NCBI GenBank assembly: GCA_038900335.1
Contig: JBBMRB010000002.1
Coordinates: 248,001 to 312,000 of the forward strand
Reading direction: 5' to 3'
Source: Rs1 sp038900335
GTDB lineage: Bacteria > Pseudomonadota > Gammaproteobacteria > Pseudomonadales > Balneatricaceae
Length of the DNA stretch: 64,000 nucleotides
Numbering within the stretch: the stretch's first letter is position 1; each line of letters begins with the position of its first letter. A program made the position numbers and the translations under genes. A model generated the notes under the pieces. The model was given only the letters and a program-made list of their open reading frames with translations. It was not told where the DNA came from and did no database searches. This document shows, piece after piece, positions 36,829-45,477 of the stretch.

Positions 36829-37566
36829 TCAGCTTTTATCCATCGCTGTGCGAATAATTATGTGCTCCTCTTTTTCAATTTGTTGTAGCGAGTCACTAAC
36901 ATACTCAACGTGGGCGATCGCCGCTTTTTGCGCCCATGCCCCCTGCCCGCTAATCACCGCATGATATATTTGGCGATGCAGCTTATCTAATTGTTTTTTA
37001 AACGCTTCTCTATGGCTCAAATTAACAACAGAGGCTTGTACTGAATGAAATATCAACTCATTTAAACTACTGAGCACATGCACTAACACGGGGTTGTGCG
37101 AGGCCTCGGCAATTGCTTGATGAAAGGCGTGATCAAGGGATGCGTTCTTTAAAGGGTCGGCAACTTCCATTGCCTTAAACGCTTTGGTTATTGCGTATAA
37201 ATCTTTCTCATTAGCGCGTTGCGCCGCTAAATTTGCCGCCTGCCCTTCAAGCTGTGCGCGTACTTCATACAAATCATACAACGTTCTAGAGTGGCCAAAA
37301 AACAGCTTAAGTAGCGGGCTATTATCATCTGGCTCAGCCACTATTTTAGCGACAAATGAGCCTTGACCATGGCGCGTCTCTATCACCGCGCGTCCTTGTA
37401 GCTCACGCAGTGCTTCACGAATAATTGAGCGGGAGACACCAAGCTGGCTGCTTAATTGGCGTTCAGATGGCAGCTTCTGTTCAGGTGCTAAGCTGCCATC
37501 GAGAATAAGCTGCTCTATGCGATGCGCGATTGAGCGCGAAATAGGTATCGATTGGGTTTGTGGCAT
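36829..37566 (-). CDS. glcC: GntR/FadR-family regulator of the glc operon
   Basis: Protein of 245 aa. An N-terminal GntR winged helix (about 8-75, KLPSERQLSSQLGVSRSIIREALRELQGRAVIETRHGQGSFV) is followed by an all-helical FCD effector domain with metal-binding Asp/His positions (LDHAFHQAIAEASHN and later HRQIYHAVISG). It is divergent from glcDEF, with two TGGT-N3-ACCA sites in between, so it is the expected glycolate-responsive GlcC-type regulator. LldR is an alternative name by sequence alone. Confidence 0.85.
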   Translation of the reverse strand: MPQTQSIPISRSIAHRIEQLILDGSLAPEQKLPSERQLSSQLGVSRSIIREALRELQGRAVIETRHGQGSFVAKIVAEPDDNSPLLKLFFGHSRTLYDLYEVRAQLEGQAANLAAQRANEKDLYAITKAFKAMEVADPLKNASLDHAFHQAIAEASHNPVLVHVLSSLNELIFHSVQASVVNLSHREAFKKQLDKLHRQIYHAVISGQGAWAQKAAIAHVEYVSDSLQQIEKEEHIIIRTAMDKS

Positions 37567-37613
37567 AATGTATATCTACTTTCACCTGTTGTTATCTATT
37601 TTCTACTGCTTAC

Positions 37614-37630
37614 AACTGGTAGTACCAGTT
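37614..37630. promoter_or_regulatory. GntR/FCD operator 1 in glcC-glcD spacer
   Basis: AACTGGTAGTACCAGTT is a perfect 7-bp dyad around AGT and fits the FadR-subfamily core TGGT-N3-ACCA. It lies 47 bp from the glcC start, so autoregulation is likely. Confidence 0.75.
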
Positions 37631-37719
37631 GATATTTTAGTTATTAAAATAAGCGCGATTAACGCTAAGGGCATTTAATATGAAGCATTGGCAATATTAA
37701 GTCTATGACAGATATTAAA

Positions 37720-37736
37720 AACTGGTAGGACCAGCT
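37720..37736. promoter_or_regulatory. GntR/FCD operator 2 in glcC-glcD spacer
   Basis: AACTGGTAGGACCAGCT has the same TGGT-N3-ACCA core, 106 bp from operator 1 (about ten helical turns), towards glcD. Two sites allow looping or separate control of the divergent promoters. Confidence 0.7.
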
Positions 37737-37926
37737 ATAAAAGCAATGGACTACTCAGCCTTTGCTGCCTAGTATCAAATGATTGCGCAGTTTTACCCTC
37801 GCGCTTTATAGAAAATAACCAGCGTGAACTGAACATATAACAATAACAATTTATAACAACAATTTGCAGCTGTAACTTACAACAGTAATTTGCAACGCTA
37901 ACACAGCAGATTGACGGAGACAGTGA

Positions 37927-39393
37927 ATGGGTGCAGCTAATGAATCAAATAATAAGCCTAGCAAAGACGAGTTATGTCACATGTTTCGCGCTTTCATCGA
38001 TGCCGAGTATGTCATTGATGATATAGAAACGCTTAAGCCCTATGAGTGCGACGGCCTCTCTATGTATTGTGAAATGCCGTTAGCCGTAGTACTGCCTAAT
38101 ACCATAGAGCAAGTACAACAAGTGATGCGTATTTGCCATCGTTTTAGCATCCCAGTGGTGGCACGAGGCGCAGGCACTGGCCTTTGCGCCGGCGCGATGC
38201 CCAATGCACAAGGTGTGGTGTTATCACTGGCAAAATTTAACCAAATTATTGAAATAGATACCCTCACCCGCACCGCTAGATTACAACCTGGGGTTCGAAA
38301 TTTAGCCATCAGCGAGGCCGCTGCACAATATGGCTTATATTATGGTCCCGATCCATCCTCACAAATTGCCTGTACTATTGGTGGTAATATTGCCGAAAAC
38401 TCAGGCGGCGTCCACTGCCTCAAGTATGGCCTAACCGTCCACAATGTTTTAAGTATCGAAATGCTCACTGTCGAGGGCGATAAAATCACCGTAGGCAGTG
38501 ATGGTTTAGATAGTTGTGGCTTAGATTTATTAGCGCTGATTACAGGCTCAGAAGGGTTACTGGGGATAGTCACCGAAATTAAAGTCAAACTATTAGCTGT
38601 TCCCGAAAAAGCACAGGTAGTGATGGCCGGTTTTGATAACGTGCAACAAGCTGGTGATTCGGTCGGTGGTATTATTGCCGGTGGTATTATTCCCGCAGGT
38701 CTAGAAATGATGGACTCCTACGCGATAACAGCAGCTGAAGATTTCGCTAAAGCTGGCTACCCTAAAGATGCCAAAGCTTTATTGCTGTGTGAAGTTGATG
38801 GCACTGCTGAGGAAGTACAAGAGCATATCGAACAAGTAGAAAAACTGTTCCACTCTTTTGGTGCAACTTCAGTGCGAACATCACAAACTCAAGCTGAGCG
38901 CGAACTATTATGGAAAGGTCGAAAATGCGCGTTCCCCGCTGTCGGTCGTATATCACCAGATTACTACTGCATGGATGGCACTATTCCACGCGGTCAACTA
39001 GCGCACGTACTCACCCAAATGCAACGTATGTCTGATCACTATCAACTGCGTGTCGCCAATGTTTTTCACGCGGGTGATGGCAATTTGCACCCGCTGATTT
39101 TATTTGATGCGAACATAGCAGGCGAATTTGAAAAAACTGAAGAGTTTGGCGGCAAAATACTGGAGCTATGCGTTGAAGTCGGCGGCTGTATCACAGGTGA
39201 GCACGGTGTTGGCATCGAGAAAATTCGCCAGATGCCAGTACAATTTAATGACCGAGAACTAATGCAATTTAACGCCATTAAAGATGCTTTTGACCCTGCG
39301 GGCACATTAAACCCAGGCAAAGGCATTCCTATTTTACATCGCTGCCAAGAGTATCGCGCCATCAAGCCACAGGAGACGACTAACCATGGCTGA
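37927..39393 (+). CDS. glcD: glycolate oxidase subunit GlcD (FAD-linked)
   Basis: Flavoprotein of 488 aa that oxidises glycolate to glyoxylate as part of membrane-associated GlcDEF. It has a PCMH/VAO FAD-binding domain (about 40-220: VVARGAGTGLCAGAMP, PDPSSQIACTIGGNIAENSGG) and a C-terminal cap with FHAGDGNLHPLILFD and GEHGVGIEK. GGAGA lies 7 bp before the ATG. It overlaps glcE by 8 bp. Confidence 0.95.
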   Translation: MGAANESNNKPSKDELCHMFRAFIDAEYVIDDIETLKPYECDGLSMYCEMPLAVVLPNTIEQVQQVMRICHRFSIPVVARGAGTGLCAGAMPNAQGVVLSLAKFNQIIEIDTLTRTARLQPGVRNLAISEAAAQYGLYYGPDPSSQIACTIGGNIAENSGGVHCLKYGLTVHNVLSIEMLTVEGDKITVGSDGLDSCGLDLLALITGSEGLLGIVTEIKVKLLAVPEKAQVVMAGFDNVQQAGDSVGGIIAGGIIPAGLEMMDSYAITAAEDFAKAGYPKDAKALLLCEVDGTAEEVQEHIEQVEKLFHSFGATSVRTSQTQAERELLWKGRKCAFPAVGRISPDYYCMDGTIPRGQLAHVLTQMQRMSDHYQLRVANVFHAGDGNLHPLILFDANIAGEFEKTEEFGGKILELCVEVGGCITGEHGVGIEKIRQMPVQFNDRELMQFNAIKDAFDPAGTLNPGKGIPILHRCQEYRAIKPQETTNHG

Positions 39394-40444
39394 TCTGTCA
39401 GAACAATTACAACAACAAGTGCTCGATGCCCGTGCAAATAAACGGCCACTAACTATCGTCGGTGGTCACACTAAAGCCTTTATGGGAAGGCAAACAACGG
39501 GTCAATTACTGAATACGGCCGAGCATAGCGGCATTATTAACTACCAGCCTGTCGAGCTAGTTTTAACCGCCCGTGCTGGCACCACAATAATCGAGATAGA
39601 ACAGGCACTTGCTGCTAATAATCAAATGCTAGCGTTTGAGCCACCAGTGTTTTCTGCCAGCTCAACTATCGGCGGTACACTCGCCTGCAACCTATCAGGC
39701 CCCGCTAGACCTTGGGGCGGCTCGATACGTGATCACGTGTTAGGTGTACGCATCATCAACGGTTTAGGTGAGCACTTAAAATTTGGCGGCCAAGTGATGA
39801 AAAATGTCGCAGGTTATGATGTGTCTCGCTTGCAAGCAGGTGCTATGGGCTCGTTAGGGGTCATCACTGAAATCAGCCTAAAAGTCATGCCAAAACCGGC
39901 ATCAACCGCCACTTTAGTGTGGGATATGCCGGCATCTGAGGCGATTACTTTTATCAACGAGCTCGCAGGCAAACCCAAGCCTATCTCTGCAATGTGTTGG
40001 TTGCAGGGGCGTTTATATGTGCGCTTATCAGGTGCCCGCTCAGCGGTTGAGGCAACTATTAAGCAATGGCAAACACAAGAGCTAACTGATGCCGATGCCT
40101 TTTGGGATAGCTTGCGCCATCAGCAACACCCGATATTTAATAACGGCTTACCGCTATGGCGATTTTCAGTTAATAGCGCTGCCAGTATGCCATCACTTGA
40201 TAGCGACAGCCTGATTGATTGGGGTGGATCACAACGCTGGTATGCAGGCGTACAAGACCTTGATGAAATGCAGGCACTCGCTGCTAACGCAGGTGGCCAT
40301 GTGAGCTTATATAGCGGTGGTGATCGCAGTGCTGATGTCATGCATCGTTTGCCAATGACAGTGCAAAACATCCAAAAGCGGATTAAAGCGTCTTTTGATC
40401 CCGATCATATTATCAATCCAGGCCGGCTCTATAGCTGGATGTAA
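39386..40444 (+). CDS. glcE: glycolate oxidase subunit GlcE
   Basis: Second FAD-binding subunit, 352 aa. It has a VAO-type domain (FEPPVFSASSTIGGTLACNLSGPARP, VMKNVAGYDVSRLQAGAMGSLG) and the C-terminal end DPDHIINPGRLYSWM. It overlaps glcD by 8 bp and is followed 11 bp later by glcF, so the three are translationally linked. Confidence 0.94.
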   Translation: MADLSEQLQQQVLDARANKRPLTIVGGHTKAFMGRQTTGQLLNTAEHSGIINYQPVELVLTARAGTTIIEIEQALAANNQMLAFEPPVFSASSTIGGTLACNLSGPARPWGGSIRDHVLGVRIINGLGEHLKFGGQVMKNVAGYDVSRLQAGAMGSLGVITEISLKVMPKPASTATLVWDMPASEAITFINELAGKPKPISAMCWLQGRLYVRLSGARSAVEATIKQWQTQELTDADAFWDSLRHQQHPIFNNGLPLWRFSVNSAASMPSLDSDSLIDWGGSQRWYAGVQDLDEMQALAANAGGHVSLYSGGDRSADVMHRLPMTVQNIQKRIKASFDPDHIINPGRLYSWM

Positions 40445-40455
40445 ATGGGTAACTT

Positions 40456-41673
40456 ATGAAAACGAACCTTATTCCACTTTATAGCGAATCAGCTGAAGGG
40501 CGCGATGCCCAAGCGATATTGCGCAGCTGTGTCCACTGTGGCTTTTGTACAGCGACTTGCCCAACTTACCAAGAACTCAATGATGAGCGCGACGGCCCAC
40601 GCGGTCGTATTTATCTGATTAAACAATTATTAGAAGGCGCGCCCGTCACTGAGAAAACCCGTACTCATCTCGATCGCTGTTTAAGCTGTCGCAGCTGTGA
40701 AACCACTTGCCCTTCAGGTGTGGAATACGGGCATTTACTCGATTTTGGCCGCGCTGAAGTAGAAAAAAAACTAGAGCGCCCATTTAAGCAAAAAATCATG
40801 CGCTGGAGTTTAAGGAAAATACTGCCCTACCCTAATCGGTTTTCAGTATTGCTTAAAACAGGCCAGCTATTGCGCCCTATACTACCTAAAGCAATCAAGG
40901 CTAAAGTACCACCTAAACAACACGCTAACAGCCCATGGCCAGCGCAGCGCCATACAAGAGTGATGCTGGCACTAGCAGGGTGTGCACAACCCAGTGCTAC
41001 TCCCAAAACTAATCTATCAGCTGCGCGGGTGCTTGATAAGCTGGGTATTACATTAGTACAAGAGGCCAGCGCCGGTTGCTGCGGTGCGGTGAGTTACCAC
41101 TTAAGTGCTCACGATGAGGGCCTAAACTTCATGCGCCGCAATATCGATGCCTGGTGGCCTGCTATAGAAGCCGGCGCTGAAGCCATCGTCATGACAGCCT
41201 CAGGCTGTGGCGCGATGGTTCAAGATTATGGCCACGTTCTTCGTTACGATACAGCTTATGCCGAAAAAGCGAAAAAAATTAGCGAGATGACTAAAGATAT
41301 CAGCGAAATACTAATAGCTGAGGATCTCACTAAACTTGCAGGCGAGCGACGCTCTAGCAAAGTCGCAGTGCACTGCCCCTGTACTTTGCAGCACGCCATG
41401 AAACAAGGCCATGCAGTTGATCAGATTTTGCAACGTGCAGGGTTTGAGCTAAGTAAAACCAAAGATAAGCACCTGTGCTGTGGATCGGCAGGTACCTATT
41501 CAATTTTACAGCCGCAAATGAGCCAAAAGCTATTGAGCAATAAACTAACAGCACTCACTGTTGATGAGCCAGAGCGGATTGTGACCTCAAACATTGGCTG
41601 CCAGCTACATTTACAAACCAAATCTAGCATCCCTGTACAGCATTGGATAGAGCTACTAGACAGCGACAAATAA
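40456..41673 (+). CDS. glcF: glycolate oxidase iron-sulfur subunit GlcF
   Basis: Electron-transfer subunit of 405 aa. Two [4Fe-4S] motifs, CVHCGFCTATCPTY (about 25-38) and CLSCRSCETTCPSG (about 76-89), are followed by two CCG domains (GCCGAVSYH, LCCGSAGTY) that bind a further cofactor. It passes electrons from glycolate to the quinone pool. It is the last gene of the operon and is followed by a strong bidirectional terminator. Confidence 0.95.
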   Translation: MKTNLIPLYSESAEGRDAQAILRSCVHCGFCTATCPTYQELNDERDGPRGRIYLIKQLLEGAPVTEKTRTHLDRCLSCRSCETTCPSGVEYGHLLDFGRAEVEKKLERPFKQKIMRWSLRKILPYPNRFSVLLKTGQLLRPILPKAIKAKVPPKQHANSPWPAQRHTRVMLALAGCAQPSATPKTNLSAARVLDKLGITLVQEASAGCCGAVSYHLSAHDEGLNFMRRNIDAWWPAIEAGAEAIVMTASGCGAMVQDYGHVLRYDTAYAEKAKKISEMTKDISEILIAEDLTKLAGERRSSKVAVHCPCTLQHAMKQGHAVDQILQRAGFELSKTKDKHLCCGSAGTYSILQPQMSQKLLSNKLTALTVDEPERIVTSNIGCQLHLQTKSSIPVQHWIELLDSDK

Positions 41674-41721
41674 CACATTAATATGAATAAATTAGAGGTA
41701 TTAATTTAAGAGTTATAATAA

Positions 41722-41760
41722 AAAAGAGAGTAAGCGTTGTATAACAAGTTACTCTCTTTT
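41722..41760. terminator. bidirectional terminator between glcF and the oxygenase gene
   Basis: A 12-bp perfect stem (AAAAGAGAGTAA / TTACTCTCTTTT) with an inner TTGT-ATA-ACAA pair. T-runs close it on both strands. It serves the convergent glcF and minus-strand oxygenase. Confidence 0.9.
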
Positions 41761-41807
41761 ATAAACTTTTCTCTAGTGCGTGCTAACTCACTATCTAAAG
41801 CTACTGC

Positions 41808-42584
41808 TTAAAGGCGTCCGTAAAACGTCATGCGGGCAGACTCTGACAACGCCACATTAGCCTTTGAGTTATAAGCGAGCACCACCAACATACGAGTCGT
41901 ATTACCGCCAACAGGTGTCACCCGATGCATAGCATTGCGCCCGCGAAACAGCGTTAATGTACCAGCTGTTGCTGATATCACTTTGCTTTCTCGCTTATTA
42001 TCTAACACTTCAGCGACGCCGGCATAATTCATTTCACCTTGGTCCGCATCTCGCATATCTTCAATGTATTCAAACACACCGCCTTGCTCAGGGCTTTGTA
42101 ATAACAAGGTAATAGCGAAAGATGACTCATCAAAATGCCAGCCTAGCTCTTGCCCTTCACTGGCATAGTGTAAGTTAATAGATGATAGCGGGTCTGCATA
42201 ATTATGCAGCTCTTGCAGCCCTAACACACGGGCTAAAAACTGACGAAAATCAGCTGAATCATAAAGCGTACGCAGTGGCGAATCCGCTGAAATTTGATCA
42301 TCTGTAATACAGCCTTTAGATGATCGAACATGCCTGTTGCGCGGATGATCCATCGCAAATTGCGGGTCAGTGTTTTTTAGATAGACGTTATGATCATCTT
42401 TAGAGTAAAACGCGAGATGTTGTTTCTCTTTCCCCTGTGCAACAATCGCTGAAATCGCCTCATTAGATAAAAAATTAACGAGTGACAAAGCACCATATTG
42501 ATCTAGCTGCTGTTTGCAGTGATCACCAAACTTTTGATCTGTGATCGGGTGCTCACCTAACTGAACAACTTGATTTAAATTCAT
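41808..42584 (-). CDS. 2-oxoglutarate/Fe(II)-dependent oxygenase
   Basis: Protein of 258 aa. The facial triad is present: His150 and Asp152 in GWHFDES, and His220 in AMHRVTPV; Arg231 in NTTRMLVVLAY would bind 2-oxoglutarate. The HxD Asp is retained, so it should hydroxylate rather than halogenate. The overall order resembles ArpA/HalD-type small-molecule oxygenases. The substrate is unknown. It is a single gene, convergent with glcF. Confidence 0.85.
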   Translation of the reverse strand: MNLNQVVQLGEHPITDQKFGDHCKQQLDQYGALSLVNFLSNEAISAIVAQGKEKQHLAFYSKDDHNVYLKNTDPQFAMDHPRNRHVRSSKGCITDDQISADSPLRTLYDSADFRQFLARVLGLQELHNYADPLSSINLHYASEGQELGWHFDESSFAITLLLQSPEQGGVFEYIEDMRDADQGEMNYAGVAEVLDNKRESKVISATAGTLTLFRGRNAMHRVTPVGGNTTRMLVVLAYNSKANVALSESARMTFYGRL

Positions 42585-42879
42585 ATATTAGATCCTCATT
42601 TTTATTATTAACTGCTTAAAGAATAACTTATGACAAAGCCATTTAATAACGATATATTATAGGTATATCCTTAAGTTTTACTTAAAGATAGCGTCTACTC
42701 ATGATTGACAATAACTGCTTTTCACATCGAATATTTCAAGGCAATAAACGAGCAAAGCAGACAGTTGTTATGAATAGAATCCTACTGCCTATACATCTAT
42801 AGCTGTTAACTGTGACTCTCACAGCAGTTCTTAAAAAAGCACAGGCACTACCAGATAACAGGTTAAAAAATGGAAAAGG

Positions 42880-43086
42880 ATGCTGATTTCACGAAATTTT
42901 AATATAGAGGAAGCACTACAGCAACGGATTAATGAACGCGCAGAAACGGAAAGAAGTAAGGATTGGAAAACAGCACTCTATGCTGGTATTCTTGAAAACA
43001 GAGAATTCATTACTTACTTGAACCATTTATGCCCACGAAGAAGTGTAATCCAAAATCATAATGAGGAGGCTGAATTCGTTCTTTAA
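42880..43086 (+). CDS. hypothetical 68-aa protein before an attC-like site
   Basis: Unrecognised. Charged and helical (EEALQQRINERAETERSKDWKTALYAGILENREF). AAAAGG abuts the ATG with almost no spacing, a poor ribosome-binding geometry, so the start is uncertain. An attC-like sequence begins 10 bp after its stop, the layout of an integron cassette gene. It may be a fragment. Confidence 0.4.
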   Translation: MLISRNFNIEEALQQRINERAETERSKDWKTALYAGILENREFITYLNHLCPRRSVIQNHNEEAEFVL

Positions 43087-43095
43087 GTAACCAGA

Positions 43096-43181
43096 AGCTA
43101 ACAAGGCAATGAAGAAGAACTAAAAACAGTTTACTTTTTTCGTGCCTCAAACATTTAAGCCTCCTATTTGAAGCGTTAGGT
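43096..43181 (+). repeat. attC-like integron recombination site 1
   Basis: Begins AGCTAACAAGGC and ends TTTGAAGCGTTAGGT. The right end has a perfect core GTTAGGT (43175-43181, consensus GTTRRRY). The left core CTAAC is partial. The length of 86 bp is normal for attC. A gene starts 16 bp after the core, as in cassettes. Secondary structure pairing is imperfect, so it may be decayed. Confidence 0.45.
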
Positions 43182-43196
43182 ACTAGGTGAATTACT

Positions 43197-43634
43197 ATGG
43201 AGTGTCCTTATTGCAATGGCTAAGGTCATCACAGCCACAAAGACTGCGTAAAATGTTCCGGTTCTGGAGAGTATGAGCGAATTACGACAAAACCACCTAA
43301 GCCTAATGAAATACCACTAATGAAAACTGCTTTAGTATGGATAGGTTTCTTTGCTGTGATTCCTTTATTGGTTTATGTGGTAATGTTCTTTGAGCGTTTA
43401 GGTAAAGAAACTGAAGTGGCACTTTTCGTACTTAGTGCTTCATCGTGGATCATTATTTATCAATCAGTTCAAAAGTTAGTTTTGAACTCAAGAAAGCAAA
43501 AATACGAAAGGCTGGTATTTTTCGACCCAGATAAACGACTTATATCAAATATTTTAGGAGTTGGTTTTATTATTGCCATTGCACTCCTCGTAATTGCTTT
43601 AGCCTGTTACCCTCTAATTTGGTTGGTAAGATAG
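43197..43634 (+). pseudogene. zinc-ribbon membrane protein gene with one in-frame TAA
   Basis: From ATG 43197 the reading gives MECPYCNG, then TAA at 43221-43223. It then continues in the same frame with a second zinc half (DCVKCSGSGEYE, DnaJ-like CxxCxGxG) and, from Met 43320, two or three membrane helices up to 43634. Reading through gives one sensible protein of about 145 aa, so the gene has a nonsense mutation (for instance AAA to TAA). An intact 104-aa membrane part could still start at 43320. It sits directly after attC-like site 1. Confidence 0.7.
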
Positions 43635-43653
43635 CTATGGTGCCTACACACGC

Positions 43654-43690
43654 AAACGTACCTAACAAGTTGCTCAGCCGTTCAGTTTGA
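43654..43690 (+). repeat. truncated attC-like sequence 2
   Basis: ACCTAAC (43660-43666) matches the left core RYYYAAC and continues AAGTTGCTCAGCCGTT in the style of attC sites. No right core is found before the next gene, so it is at best a degenerate site. Confidence 0.3.
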
Positions 43691-44520
43691 ACAATGGAGA
43701 ATATTTCAAGTTGAAAGTATCTGACCTTACACTGAATGCACTTAAGCAGTTTGTCACTGGAGATGGTGCACCGACACCTCGCCTATCAGGACCAGAGCTT
43801 ATAAAGTTCTTCAATTCATTCGGTATGGAAGATGAGTATCTTCATCATGATGGTGGTCTACCTAATGCTTGGTCTAGAAATGAATATGCCTTTGAAACTT
43901 TAAAAAAAATTAATGGCACTACTCATTTTAAAGCTCTGGTAGAAGCGCTCACTGATAGCAGAAAAGTGACTAAACCTGACGAAGTTGCTCTTCAAATTGG
44001 TGACATCATTAAGCATGACGGATATGTATTAGATAAAAACGAATTTAATATTTACAAAATAAGTGGTGACGCTCTAGATGATCCAATTATTATAGAGGCT
44101 CACTTTCAAGAAATAAAAAGCCAGATACTAGAAAGTATTAGAAATTCAAAATTTACTATTTGGGTTGCTGTTGCTTGGTTTACAGATAAAGACTTAGCAA
44201 ATGAGCTAAGGATAAAACACTTTGCAGGCGTAAATATCAGAATTATAGTTAATGATGACGAAACTACTAAAAAATATGGACTTCCATTTGATCAGAAAGG
44301 AATAGAGTACATTAAAGTATCACCTAATTCCCGATGGGGTAAAAAATTGATGCACAATAAATTTTGTATCATCGACTTAAATAAGGTGATTCATGGCTCA
44401 TATAATTGGACTAGTAATGCGCAGTATAATAACGAGAGTATTACCATTACTGAAAGCCGTGATTTAGCTGAAGATTTTGCCAGTCAGTTTATTCAGATTA
44501 AAAATCAAAAAATCACATAA
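43687..44520 (+). CDS. PLD-family nuclease-like protein with defence-type N-terminal domain
   Basis: Up to 277 aa; the start is TTG at 43687 or TTG at 43711 (GGAG at 43696), since no in-frame ATG fits. Residues 30-115 (PRLSGPELIKFFNSFGMEDEY, WSRNEYAFETLKKING, VEALTDSR, DGYVLDKNEF) resemble from memory the AbiJ_N3-like domain found at the front of abortive-infection proteins. Residues 135-275 form a phospholipase D domain with one HxKx4D motif (His223, Lys225, Asp230) and GSYNWTSNAQYNNES, the single-motif type that works as a dimer, like Nuc nucleases. It is flanked by attC-like sequences. An antiphage role is inference. Confidence 0.75.
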   Translation: MNNGEYFKLKVSDLTLNALKQFVTGDGAPTPRLSGPELIKFFNSFGMEDEYLHHDGGLPNAWSRNEYAFETLKKINGTTHFKALVEALTDSRKVTKPDEVALQIGDIIKHDGYVLDKNEFNIYKISGDALDDPIIIEAHFQEIKSQILESIRNSKFTIWVAVAWFTDKDLANELRIKHFAGVNIRIIVNDDETTKKYGLPFDQKGIEYIKVSPNSRWGKKLMHNKFCIIDLNKVIHGSYNWTSNAQYNNESITITESRDLAEDFASQFIQIKNQKIT

Positions 44521-44600
44521 CAAGCACCTCAAACGGAACGAAAACAATAGCTAGTTTTCGCTCCGCTACACACTACAGCCTCATTAAACATACCAACTTT
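44515..44600 (+). repeat. attC-like sequence 3 with hairpin
   Basis: Begins ACATAACAAGCACCTCAAACGG. It contains the stem GGAACGAAAAC (44535-44545) / GTTTTCGCTCC (44554-44564), one mismatch, 8-nt loop. The left end overlaps the PLD stop codon. The style (AACAAGCACCTCAAACGG, TTTTCGCTCCGCT) is that of chromosomal integron arrays; no clean right core GTTRRRY is found. Confidence 0.4.
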
Positions 44601-44608
44601 GTCTCAGT

Positions 44609-44929
44609 TTATCTGCTAGGTCCATTTTTATTGTGACCATTAGCTAAGGCATTAGCGATGGCTAATAATGCGGGTGATATATCGTCAGCGCCCTCTTTCA
44701 GTAATCTGCTTACATCACCAGATGAGAACAATCCACGCGCTGACTTAATGCCTAATGCGCGCACAAAATCTTTTGTTTTACCAGTGCTGCCAGTTTCAAT
44801 ATACTTTAAAACAATTCTTTCATTGTCACTGGTTGGCGGTGTTTTTAGCACCTCAATTTCTTCGTTTAGTATCGAAACTTCGTCTTCTAAAATTTTGATT
44901 CGCTCTTCAATGCTGCTATATGCTTTCAT
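44609..44929 (-). CDS. hypothetical coiled-coil protein, 106 aa
   Basis: Unrecognised. The first 30 residues form a heptad coiled coil (IEERIKILEDEVSILNEEIEVLK) and the rest looks like a small helical, possibly winged or DNA-binding, domain (KTKDFVRALGIKSARGLFSSGDVSRLLKEG). The opposite strand is also open for 106 codons, but the heptad pattern favours this strand. The ribosome-binding site is weak. Confidence 0.5.
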   Translation of the reverse strand: MKAYSSIEERIKILEDEVSILNEEIEVLKTPPTSDNERIVLKYIETGSTGKTKDFVRALGIKSARGLFSSGDVSRLLKEGADDISPALLAIANALANGHNKNGPSR

Positions 44930-45270
44930 AGTTACGCTGTCTTACTTCAATTTAGTTAAATTAGTATCAAATCATTAAACAATAAATTCTTATCGATACC
45001 CAGGGAATATATGCCCCTTAGTCTATCAGACTTAACCTAGGCTGCTAGTCAAAGTTAGGATTTGAAGGTAACTCTGCCCTTTTTTAGACGACAGCACACC
45101 AACAGAAGACAGGCACTTTTAAAACTAGGCTAGAGCAGAGCTTTGTCAGTTTGATTAAAAGCGCAACACAGCGCCGCTTTTGTTCGCCATAAAAACTACC
45201 CTTGTCGCGATGTTGACAGCCAAGCTCCTGTAATATACGATTCGCATATAAATCATATATGGTACATATA

Positions 45271-45477
45271 ATGGGAATAGTTAAAATATCAGACGAATTG
45301 CATGATGAAATTAGAAAATCGAGCAATGTAATGTCTCGATCGATAAATTCACAAGCAGAGTTTTGGATAAAGATAGGCATGCTGGCTGAGTTAAATCCGA
45401 CATTAACCTACCATCAAATAATTAAAAAACAGCTAATAAAAGAACAGCTTACTATCGCAGAACTTTTACATGAATAA
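45271..45477 (+). CDS. ParD-like (ribbon-helix-helix) protein
   Basis: Protein of 68 aa matching the ParD-like family: VKISDELHDEIRKSSNVMSRSINSQAEFWIKIG is a ribbon-helix-helix-type start followed by a helical tail. The start at 45271 (MGIVKIS) is preferred to 45259 because family members begin there. It overlaps the next gene, methionine aminopeptidase, by 8 bp, so they are coupled. Such ParD-like/map pairs are seen in other gammaproteobacteria. No ParE toxin is present. Confidence 0.8.
   Translation: MGIVKISDELHDEIRKSSNVMSRSINSQAEFWIKIGMLAELNPTLTYHQIIKKQLIKEQLTIAELLHE

Noticed and set aside
41808..42584. Fe(II)/2OG halogenase
   Set aside because: The HxD aspartate (Asp152) is present; true halogenases of this class have Gly or Ala there.
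44658..44978. 106-aa reading on the plus strand opposite the coiled-coil gene
   Set aside because: Serine-rich shadow pattern; the minus-strand frame shows a real heptad coiled coil, so it is preferred.
45084..45380. 98-aa reading on the minus strand
   Set aside because: It overlaps the ParD-like gene start and its upstream region, contains no recognisable domain and has a poor start context; judged a shadow.
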